5,735 nucleotides of DNA. Origin: Nitrospinota bacterium (GTDB taxonomy: Bacteria > Nitrospirota > Thermodesulfovibrionia > Thermodesulfovibrionales > UBA1546). Positions within the stretch are counted from its first letter, which is position 1. Each line of letters starts with the position of its first letter. Location of the stretch: contig JAHILQ010000146.1 in the NCBI GenBank assembly GCA_018896985.1, positions 1-5,735 on the forward strand, given 5' to 3'. The translations under genes and the position numbers were made by a program. Below are positions 1 through 4,920 of the stretch, piece by piece. The notes beneath the pieces are model-generated. The model searched no databases. It saw only the letters and a list, made by a program, of their open reading frames with translations, and had not been told where the DNA came from.

Positions 1-73
1 CAATAGCCTCAGACGGTATTTCTATCTTCAGGCGTTTCTTCGTTGTGCTGAGATCTTCTACTGCTTTAAGCAA
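1..73 (-). CDS. tig: Trigger factor, N-terminal start only (partial)
   Basis: Reading the minus strand from a TTG codon at 73-71 gives 24 residues, beginning MLKAVEDLSTTKKRLKIEIP, before the window edge. This matches the first beta strands of the ribosome-binding N-terminal domain of trigger factor, whose family opens with a short acidic stretch followed by a K/R-rich strand and an I-x-I-P motif. Trigger factor is the cytoplasmic ribosome-associated chaperone and prolyl isomerase that meets nascent chains at the exit tunnel. The start is fixed by a strong AGGAGG (84-79) five bases upstream of TTG; there is no ATG or GTG alternative nearby. A good sigma70-type promoter lies at 136-108. The gene is divergent from polA, and clpP/clpX often follow tig in bacteria, but that part is outside the window. 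The identification rests on only 24 residues, so it is likely rather than certain. Confidence 0.75.
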   Translation of the reverse strand, partial: MLKAVEDLSTTKKRLKIEIPSEAI

Positions 74-107
74 ATAATCCTCCTTTGGCAAATTATGTGA
101 TTCATTT

Positions 108-136
108 AATATAAAATAATATGGAAACTTAGTCAA
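108..136 (-). promoter_or_regulatory. Promoter for tig
   Basis: On the minus strand, TTGACT (136-131, 5 of 6 to the -35 consensus) is separated by exactly 17 bases from TATATT (113-108, 5 of 6 to the -10 consensus). Transcription would start near 101, giving a leader of about 28 bases that contains the AGGAGG at 84-79. It overlaps the polA promoter on the other strand. Confidence 0.6.
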
Positions 137-151
137 TTTAACATATATAAT
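122..151 (+). promoter_or_regulatory. Promoter for polA, predicting a leaderless transcript
   Basis: A perfect -10 TATAAT lies at 146-151. Eighteen bases upstream is TGGAAA (122-127), 4 of 6 to the -35 consensus. The usual distance of about 7 bases from the end of the -10 to the start point puts transcription initiation at about 158, the A of the polA ATG. The -35 is weak and sits inside the spacer of the divergent tig promoter, so polymerase could probably not occupy both at once. Confidence 0.5.
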
Positions 152-157
152 TCCACA

Positions 158-2800
158 ATGAATCTTTATCTTATTGACGGCAATTCTTATGTCTATCGCG
201 CATTTTATGCGATTAAAGGGCTGACGAATTCCAAGGGCTTTCCAACAAACGCAATCTACGGGTTTACCACCACGCTGCTTAAAATCATAAGAGAGAAAAA
301 GCCTGACGGTGTTGCAGTTTTTTTTGACACGCCTGAGATGACTGAACGGCACAGGATTTTTAAGGAATATAAGGCGCAGAGGCCGGAAACGCCCAATGAG
401 CTTGTACAGCAGTTGCCTCACATAAGGGAAATGATAGCTGCTTTTAATATCACTATTTTTGAGATGCCGGGATATGAGGCAGACGACCTAATCGGCACAA
501 TTGCAAAAGAAGCAGCAAAAAAGAGGTCAAATGTTTTTATAGTTACTGCCGACAAAGACATGCTCCAGCTTGTTGATGAGAATATAAAGATATACGACCC
601 TGTGAAAGACCGCATACTTGATGTTGAATATGTAAAAGAAAAATTCGGGCTTGCCCCTGAGAGAGTCCCTGAATTTATGGCATTAACAGGAGACGCTGCT
701 GACAACATCCCCGGCATTAAGGGCATTGGAGAAAAGACGGCAAAAGAACTGCTGACAACATTTAAGGGGCTTGATGAGCTGCTTTCTCACCCTGAGATGA
801 TAAAAAAGGAAAGGCTGCGGAGCCTTGTTTCCGAAAATGCCGATATTGCAAGGCTGAGCAAAAGGCTTGCAACAATAGACACATCCGTCCCTATGGATTT
901 TGACCTGAAGGAATTCAGGCTGAAAGAACCTGACTGGCATAAGCTTTTGTCTTTGTTCAGTGAATTTGAATTCACCAGCCTGAAGAAACTGGTGCCCTCA
1001 GTAATTGTTTCGGAGAAGAATTACGAGACCGTGCTTTCTAAGGATAAACTTAAGGCGGTTGCAGCAGCCATTAAAGATGAGTTTGCGTTTGATGTTGAGG
1101 CAACAGGCAAAGATCCTATGGCTGACAGCATTGTCGGGTTCTCGGTTAGCGCTGAAAAGGAAACAGGGTATTACATTCCTCTCCGGCATTCTTATTTAGG
1201 GGTGCCTGAACAAATTGGCATGAAGGAGACTATGGCTATAGTTGCGCCGCTTTTTGAAAATCCCGATATAGCGAAGATAGGGCATAATCTAAAATATGAT
1301 ACCATGATGCTCAAACAGGAAGGGGTTGTTACAAAAGGCAGGCTTTACGACACAATGCTTGCGTCATATCTTATAAATCCGAATAAACCCAACCACAGCC
1401 TTGAAGGTGTTGCCTTTGAGTATCTTTCCCGCAGGAAAAGGACATTTGCAGAGGTTCTGAATAAAAAGAAGTCATTTGCGGATGTCTTTGTCGAGGAAGC
1501 AACAAAGTATTCGGCAGAAGACGCTCTGCTTGCGTTTGAGCTTAAAGATATTTTATTTGAAAAGCTAAAAGAGGCTGGGCTTGAACGCGTATATTTTGAT
1601 ATAGAGGCGCCTCTGATACCAGTGCTTTCAGATATGGAAGAGGCAGGGGTGAAAATAGACGTGGATAAGTTGAACGATATATCGAAAGAACTGGCAAGGG
1701 AGCTTGACTCTACACAGAGAAGGATTTTTTTCCTTTCAGGCGAGGAGTTCAATATAAACTCGCCAAAACAGCTTGCAAAGGTTCTATTCCACAGCCTTGG
1801 GCTTAAACCGGGCAAAAAAACAAAGACAGGCTTTTCAACAGATGTCAGCGTGCTTGAAGAGCTTGCGATGTCGCATGAGCTTCCGCGTGAGATCCTGAAC
1901 TGGAGAAGCCTGAATAAGCTTAAAACAACCTATGTGGATGCCTTGCCCGCGCTCATAAATCCTAAAACAGGCCGTGTGCATACCTCATTTAACCAGACTG
2001 CCACAGCCACAGGGAGGCTGAGCAGCAGCAACCCGAATATGCAGAACATACCTATCAAAGGAGAATGGGGCAAGAGAATAAGGGAGACTTTTATCGCAGA
2101 CAAAGGCAATCTCCTTCTGTCCGCTGATTATTCGCAGGTAGAACTCAGGATACTTGCCCATCTAAGCAAAGACGAGGTCTTAATTGACGCATTCAGCAAG
2201 GGGATTGATGTTCATGCAAAAACAGCATCAGAGATATTCGGGGTGACGGTTGATAAAGTTACCGATGAAATGCGGCGCACCGCAAAGACAGTGAACTTCG
2301 GCGTCATCTATGGCATGTCGCCATTCGGCCTTTCAGAGGCGCTGTCCATACCGCATGAAGAAGCTAAAAAATACATAGAAAAATATTTTGAGAGGCATCC
2401 CGGCGTAAAACAATATATAGAGGCGACTCTGAGCGAGGTAAGGCAGAAAGGATATACAGTGACATTGGCGGGCAGACGAAGGCCGATACCTGAGATACGC
2501 AGCCAGAACTCAAACACAAGGGCACAGGCGGAAAGGCTGGCTGTAAACTCACCGATACAGGGCAGCGCAGCAGACATAATAAAAATAGCTATGATTAATA
2601 TCCGGGAAAAGCTGAAGGAAGAAAAGCTTACAGCAAGGATGATTCTGCAGGTACACGACGAACTTTTATTTGAAGCCCCTGAATCTGAACTTAACAGTGT
2701 AAGGGATATGATTAAAAGAGAGATGGAAGGCGCTGCAAAATTGCTGGTTCCTTTGAGGGTTGATATCGGCGCTGGAAGAAATTGGGCAGAAGCACATTAA
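158..2800 (+). CDS. polA: DNA polymerase I with 5' nuclease and proofreading domains
   Basis: This family A DNA polymerase has 880 residues (E. coli 928, Taq 832) and fills gaps in Okazaki fragment processing and excision repair. Three domains are visible. The 5' nuclease (about 1-285) has LIDGN at 5-9, metal-binding GYEADD at 105-110, TADKD at 130-134, and LTGDAADN at 176-183 leading into a helix-hairpin-helix. The 3'-5' exonuclease (about 300-475) keeps all acidic motifs: D312/E314, N377-x3-D381, and Y451-x3-D455, so proofreading should be active, unlike in Taq. The polymerase domain (about 480-880) has motif A D657-YSQVE662, motif B R706/K710/F714/Y718, and motif C VHDE at 832-835. F714 matches E. 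coli F762, which predicts discrimination against dideoxynucleotides. The ATG precedes the conserved LIDGN strand directly and no other in-frame start is near. There is no Shine-Dalgarno; the upstream bases are AT-rich and a TATAAT lies 6 bases before the ATG. tig is divergent, and no second gene follows closely, so polA looks monocistronic. Confidence 0.97.
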   Translation: MNLYLIDGNSYVYRAFYAIKGLTNSKGFPTNAIYGFTTTLLKIIREKKPDGVAVFFDTPEMTERHRIFKEYKAQRPETPNELVQQLPHIREMIAAFNITIFEMPGYEADDLIGTIAKEAAKKRSNVFIVTADKDMLQLVDENIKIYDPVKDRILDVEYVKEKFGLAPERVPEFMALTGDAADNIPGIKGIGEKTAKELLTTFKGLDELLSHPEMIKKERLRSLVSENADIARLSKRLATIDTSVPMDFDLKEFRLKEPDWHKLLSLFSEFEFTSLKKLVPSVIVSEKNYETVLSKDKLKAVAAAIKDEFAFDVEATGKDPMADSIVGFSVSAEKETGYYIPLRHSYLGVPEQIGMKETMAIVAPLFENPDIAKIGHNLKYDTMMLKQEGVVTKGRLYDTMLASYLINPNKPNHSLEGVAFEYLSRRKRTFAEVLNKKKSFADVFVEEATKYSAEDALLAFELKDILFEKLKEAGLERVYFDIEAPLIPVLSDMEEAGVKIDVDKLNDISKELARELDSTQRRIFFLSGEEFNINSPKQLAKVLFHSLGLKPGKKTKTGFSTDVSVLEELAMSHELPREILNWRSLNKLKTTYVDALPALINPKTGRVHTSFNQTATATGRLSSSNPNMQNIPIKGEWGKRIRETFIADKGNLLLSADYSQVELRILAHLSKDEVLIDAFSKGIDVHAKTASEIFGVTVDKVTDEMRRTAKTVNFGVIYGMSPFGLSEALSIPHEEAKKYIEKYFERHPGVKQYIEATLSEVRQKGYTVTLAGRRRPIPEIRSQNSNTRAQAERLAVNSPIQGSAADIIKIAMINIREKLKEEKLTARMILQVHDELLFEAPESELNSVRDMIKREMEGAAKLLVPLRVDIGAGRNWAEAH

Positions 2801-2870
2801 CCCGAAAACTGTAATTGAATTATGCTTGCATGGACACGAATGCCTTCAAAGTCTTTTGATTTCAACAAGA

Positions 2871-2953
2871 TTTTATAGGATGCCATAATACAATTCTCAA
2901 TCGCTGATTGAATAATTATATGCAAGTCAAGAATTGTATTACGGCATGTAAAA
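2871..2953. repeat. 83-bp imperfect inverted repeat, MITE-like or stem-loop
   Basis: The arm at 2881-2897 pairs with 2930-2946 in 16 of 17 positions (A versus G at the one difference). After a 3-base offset, TTTTA (2871-2875) outside the left arm pairs with TAAAA (2949-2953) outside the right arm. The loop of about 32 bases holds a second small hairpin, a 6-bp stem around GCT at about 2897-2911. No run of T follows either side, so it is not an obvious intrinsic terminator. It lies in the 262-bp spacer between polA and the next promoter, which otherwise shows nothing coding. It could be a non-autonomous transposon remnant, a REP-type element, or an RNA stem that protects the polA 3' end. Confidence 0.5.
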
Positions 2954-3011
2954 GGTGTTGCTGCAAAATACTTTTAAGTCATCCATGTCCATGCTAAATG
3001 CTTTTTCCGGG

Positions 3012-3039
3012 TTGATATTTTTGACAAATCTGCTACAAT
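3012..3039 (+). promoter_or_regulatory. Promoter for the DUF4912 gene
   Basis: TTGATA (3012-3017, 5 of 6) and TACAAT (3034-3039, 5 of 6) are spaced by 16 bases, and TGC directly before the -10 makes it an extended -10. The start would be near 3046, leaving a leader of about 17 bases that contains GAGGAGG at 3051-3057. A perfect TTGACA at 3021-3026 lies inside this promoter but has no matching -10 at a normal distance. Confidence 0.5.
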
Positions 3040-3062
3040 ATATTCTATGAGAGGAGGGGTAT

Positions 3063-3818
3063 ATGAAAATAAGGGTTAAGAGCAAGAGCAAAAAGACTGA
3101 AAAACCGTCAAAGAAGACGGAAAAAATAAAAGATAAAAAGCCTGCTAAAAAAACAGATAAGAAAGCTGTTACAAAAGGGAAGGCAAAGGCAAAAAAGCCA
3201 ATAAAATCAAAGAAAGAGACAAAAGAACAGGGGAAAAAGGCAGTAAAAAAGCCCACAGCTATAAAAGCAGAAAAGGCAAAGAAAACAACCACCAGGAAGA
3301 AAGCAACAGAAAAGGCAATAAAAAAAGAACCTAAAAAAATTGCCCTCCCGGCGAAAAAGATAGCGCGCATACCGCAGAGAACCCTAAAAAAGATAGAAAG
3401 CATTGCAGTTACAGCGGAAAAAGCGCTTCCTGCCGAATATGGCGAGGACAGGATTACATTAATGACAGTTGACCCGTGGAAACTTTTTGCCTACTGGGAA
3501 ATAAAGGAAAATACACTATCAAAGATTAAGGGAATGCTTGTTTTAAGAGTCTATGATATTACAGGGGTCTATTTTGACGGTAAAAATGCCAATGTGGTTT
3601 TTGACGTTCCTGTTCACGGAAGAATAGGAGACAGCTATATCGGTGTGGGGCCCGATAAGGTATTTATAGTTGACATAGGCGCTGTTTCAAAGGCAGGGGA
3701 TTTTGTTGCAATAGCGAGGTCAAATCAGGCATCAACGCCGGCACTGAAGGTCGCCAAAGAAGAAGGCGCTCTGCCTCAGGAAATATACGAAGTCGGCCCT
3801 GTAACAGGTTATTTTTAA
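3063..3818 (+). CDS. DUF4912 domain protein with a long lysine-rich N-terminal tail
   Basis: The 251-residue protein has two parts. Residues 1 to about 110 are highly basic, low-complexity sequence rich in K, A, T and E, with KKP, AKK and KKTEK-type repeats like histone H1 tails. Residues about 122-220 match the DUF4912 family as I know it: LPAEYGEDRITLMTVDPWKL (122-141) followed by FAYWEI, then LVLRVYDITG (159-168), then a strand pair around DSYIGVGPDKVFIVDIG. DUF4912 has no settled biochemical role. Its beta-rich fold has been likened to carbohydrate- or ligand-binding modules, and in some genomes it lies near glycogen or glucan metabolism genes, but no such gene is here. There is no signal peptide or membrane segment. 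The tail suggests binding to a polyanion such as DNA, RNA or polyphosphate (inference). The start is fixed by GAGGAGG five bases before ATG. The gene has its own promoter and no close downstream partner. A weak hairpin (CCTG/CAGG, 3798-3808) followed by TTATTTTT overlaps its last codons and might contribute to termination. Confidence 0.85.
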   Translation: MKIRVKSKSKKTEKPSKKTEKIKDKKPAKKTDKKAVTKGKAKAKKPIKSKKETKEQGKKAVKKPTAIKAEKAKKTTTRKKATEKAIKKEPKKIALPAKKIARIPQRTLKKIESIAVTAEKALPAEYGEDRITLMTVDPWKLFAYWEIKENTLSKIKGMLVLRVYDITGVYFDGKNANVVFDVPVHGRIGDSYIGVGPDKVFIVDIGAVSKAGDFVAIARSNQASTPALKVAKEEGALPQEIYEVGPVTGYF

Positions 3819-3860
3819 CTTGTAATCCCCTATAGTCTTGCGACAGGATTACCTTATTCT

Positions 3861-3915
3861 GTCATTCTGGCTTGTCCAGAATCTTTCCGAAGGATTCCCG
3901 ACAAGCGGGAATGAC
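3861..3915. repeat. REP-like double hairpin of the GTCATTCCCGC family
   Basis: The 55-bp element is a large imperfect palindrome: 23-base arms at 3861-3883 and 3893-3915 match at 19 positions. Each arm is also a hairpin: ATTCTGG/CCAGAAT with loop CTTGT (3864-3882), and ATTCCCG/CGGGAAT with loop ACAAG (3894-3912). The four differences between arms are exactly those that keep each hairpin paired, which points to selection on, or copying of, a folded unit. The family resembles dispersed intergenic palindromes common in proteobacterial and Nitrospirota genomes. It lies about 45 bases after the DUF4912 stop and may act as a transcript end or mRNA stabiliser. Another member starts at 5707. Confidence 0.7.
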
Positions 3916-3968
3916 GACAAAACAAATATCGGGTTCTTTGTACCCTACGGTCTCTGCTGCAGAGTTCT

Positions 3969-4103
3969 TCATTTCAATTGTTCCACGTGGAACAATTCGC
4001 CTTCGCGAGGCTCCACAAATCCGGCACCATCTATGTGCGCTCCTTGCGCCTCAACAGGCACAATCCATACAATCAATAACGCAGCTACCGCTAAAATTCT
4101 CAC
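3969..4103 (-). CDS. Small ORF with signal-peptide-like start, unknown
   Basis: On the minus strand a GTG at 4103 opens a 44-codon frame ending in TGA at 3971-3969; CTG at 4118 would add five residues, including K and R. The reading is a basic start, a hydrophobic core LAVAALLIVWIV, then PVEA before QGAH. This is a textbook signal peptide with an Ala-x-Ala-like cleavage region, followed by about 25 polar residues ending FHVEQLK. Against it, there is no clear Shine-Dalgarno, no ATG, and the mature part is very short. It begins 28 bases after the attC-like core site at 4137-4131, which is where a cassette gene would start. Its last codons contain the parS-like palindrome, and the frame ends near the REP-like element. 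It may be a real tiny exported peptide, the truncated start of a longer cassette gene, or chance. I do not recognise a family. Confidence 0.3.
   Translation of the reverse strand: MRILAVAALLIVWIVPVEAQGAHIDGAGFVEPREGELFHVEQLK
3976..3997. promoter_or_regulatory. parS: parS-like ParB-binding palindrome
   Basis: This is a perfect 22-bp palindrome (11-base half-sites, centre between 3986 and 3987). Its core at 3979-3994 reads TGTTCCACGTGGAACA. It fits the conserved bacterial parS pattern TGTTnCACGTGnAACA, the site where the chromosome partition protein ParB loads and from which it spreads with CTP. Sites are usually clustered near the replication origin. No parA or parB lies in the window. Only one copy is seen, so a plain operator for another dimeric regulator remains possible, but an exact fit to this long core is unlikely by chance. 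Confidence 0.65.
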
Positions 4104-4130
4104 AATTCTTTTTATCAGTATATGTTATAT

Positions 4131-4188
4131 GTTTAACGCCTGAACTGTGCGGTGGCCAACAACCATCCGCGCGAGGGAATTGTTATGT
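4131..4188 (-). other. attC-like recombination site (58 bases), downstream of toxin gene
   Basis: On the minus strand the site runs from ACATAAC (4188-4182; 6 of 7 to RYYYAAC) to GTTAAAC (4137-4131; 7 of 7 to the integron core GTTRRRY). The TAA of ACATAAC is the toxin stop codon, a usual arrangement in gene cassettes. TAAC at one end pairs with GTTA at the other. AATTC follows the left core and CAGGC precedes the right core, as in classical short (59-base) attC sites. The middle folds as GCGG-A-TGG/CCA-CCGC with a single extrahelical A and a 7-base loop; extrahelical bases of this kind direct the integron integrase to the bottom strand. The outer L-box pairing is imperfect, with two A-C mismatches, so the site may be degraded. 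Confidence 0.55.
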
Positions 4189-4530
4189 GCCAATTATCCA
4201 TGTGGACAGATTTTTCTTGATTGATGCAAGACGCTCAGGCCCAATATTACCTATAGAACCAAGAAGAACATTTTTGTTTACAACTGCAAGTCGAGTGATT
4301 CTAATAACACTTGATGTCTTCAATCCAGACTGTAAAAAATCTGTATCTTCTTCTTTTATAACTTCATCGAATTTTGGAACTTCTTGTGACAACTGCGATG
4401 ATATCATGCAAATCAACCAGTCATCATGAAAGCTTGGCAATTTACGAATCACAAGAGCTGGGCGAAGTTTCCCGATGGTCTGGTCGGTCTGAGGGAATTT
4501 AAAAATGACTATTTGTCCTTCCTGAATCAT
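4183..4530 (-). CDS. MazF/PemK-family toxin (endoribonuclease)
   Basis: The 115-residue protein has the usual length and layout of the MazF/PemK family, whose members cleave mRNA at short sequences and are held inactive by the cognate antitoxin. Visible family features are G5-Q-I-V-I-F-x-FP (5-13), TD at 15-16, GKLRPALVI at 20-28 with the conserved arginine R23, the ICMISSQ strand (40-46) whose S44/S45 would take the place of the catalytic Thr/Ser, and IRITRLAVVN to GSIGNIG (76-97). The catalytic assignments are inferred by position. The ATG overlaps the antitoxin stop as ATGA (4-base overlap), so translation is coupled and no separate ribosome binding site is needed. The TAA lies in the first core of the downstream attC-like site. 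The protein is cytoplasmic. Confidence 0.85.
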   Translation of the reverse strand: MIQEGQIVIFKFPQTDQTIGKLRPALVIRKLPSFHDDWLICMISSQLSQEVPKFDEVIKEEDTDFLQSGLKTSSVIRITRLAVVNKNVLLGSIGNIGPERLASIKKNLSTWIIGT

Positions 4531-4754
4531 GTAAAACGTTCCTTGAGATCGTTGAGCGAATAGGGAGAATATTCATCTTCCATGCCACGCATTGCAAAGG
4601 ATAGAGACAGTTCTGACCAGTCTGTCTCCTCGCCCTCAATTTTTTTGCCCTTCTTTGTTTTTGATTCAAGGTATTCCACAAAATCTAATACCTCAGCCTG
4701 AAACGGTTCAGGCAGCTCTTGAATATGTTTTAAGATTTTTTCTGATAATGACAT
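4527..4754 (-). CDS. DUF2281-family antitoxin
   Basis: The 75-residue protein matches the DUF2281 pattern: a start of the type KILKHIQELPEPFQAEVLDF (6-25) with VEYLESK after it, a charged linker, then W46-SELSLSFAMRGMEDE (46-61) and SPYSLNDLKERF (63-74). DUF2281 proteins are commonly found as the first gene of toxin-antitoxin operons with PIN or MazF toxins. By analogy, the N-terminal helices would dimerise and may contact DNA, and the C-terminal acidic and aromatic segment would wrap the toxin. GGAGGT (4769-4764) lies 9 bases before the ATG. A possible extended -10, TGC plus TATTCT (4788-4783), has no good -35; a near-palindrome around it could be the autoregulation site (speculative). Confidence 0.82.
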   Translation of the reverse strand: MSLSEKILKHIQELPEPFQAEVLDFVEYLESKTKKGKKIEGEETDWSELSLSFAMRGMEDEYSPYSLNDLKERFT

Positions 4755-4813
4755 TTTTATACCACCTCCGCTTGTTATTTTAAGAATAGCATAGTGCTGT
4801 TGAAATTACCAGC

Positions 4814-4903
4814 AGATAACGAGCCTGAAATCAGCGGCGGCAATCAGGCCAAAATGAAAAACCTGCCAGCTTTAGTCCCGTCTGGTTGATGCTGTGGTTA
4901 GAA
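4814..4903 (-). other. attC-like recombination site (90 bases), upstream of antitoxin
   Basis: On the minus strand, TTCTAAC (4903-4897; 6 of 7 to RYYYAAC) and GTTATCT (4820-4814; 5 of 7 to GTTRRRY) bound a foldable segment. TAAC pairs with GTTA at the ends. Inside, CAG-A-CGG pairs with CCG-CTG leaving one extrahelical A, as in attC L boxes, and CAGG/CCTG closes a T-rich terminal loop. TTCAGGC precedes the right core by two bases. It begins about 17 bases after the stop of the 204-residue gene and ends about 60 bases before the antitoxin start. It is weaker than the second site, but its position and orientation agree with it. Much of the 166-bp gene-free spacer between these genes is this structure. 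Confidence 0.45.
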
Positions 4904-4920
4904 CCTTCTGTTTGTACTCT

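Larger units (their letters stand above)
4137..4819 (-). mobile_element. Putative integron gene cassette carrying a toxin-antitoxin pair
   Basis: The boundaries are the G/TT cut points of the two attC-like sites on the minus strand (after G4820 and after G4137). The 683-bp unit then contains only the promoter region, antitoxin, toxin and its own attC, all in one orientation, as in cassettes of sedentary chromosomal integrons, where toxin-antitoxin cassettes are common and thought to stabilise arrays. No integrase or attI is in the window, so if real it is part of a longer array or of an attC cluster without an integrase. The inference depends on both sites being genuine. Confidence 0.45.

Noticed and set aside
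1345..1815. Minus-strand frame of 156 codons inside polA
   Set aside because: It is a shadow of the polA reading frame, serine- and phenylalanine-rich, with no ribosome binding site.
2797..2886. 29-codon minus-strand frame starting MASYKILLKSKDFEG, reminiscent of RelE/ParE toxin starts
   Set aside because: It is too short for any such toxin, has no Shine-Dalgarno, starts within the inverted-repeat arm and ends on the polA stop. The likeness is limited to the first few residues.
2939..3403. Minus-strand frame rich in F, V and A opposite the DUF4912 gene
   Set aside because: It is the complement of the lysine-rich tail: AAA/AAG codons read backwards give the F-rich sequence. No start signal is present.
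3798..3816. Intrinsic terminator overlapping the DUF4912 stop
   Set aside because: The stem is only 4 bp (CCTG/CAGG) before a T-rich stretch, too weak to list as a terminator by itself.
3931..3964. Two small hairpins, GGGT/ACCC and CTCTGC/GCAGAG, just left of the parS-like site
   Set aside because: Short stems without T tracts or repeats elsewhere in the window; likely chance.
3838..4143. Plus-strand open frame of about 100 codons
   Set aside because: It runs through the REP-like repeat and the parS-like palindrome, has no ribosome binding site, and its composition does not look like a protein. The opposite strand offers a better signal-peptide reading.
3872..4429. Plus-strand open frame of 185 codons
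   Set aside because: It begins inside the REP-like hairpin and ends antisense to the MazF-type toxin gene. There is no ribosome binding site and no recognisable domain.
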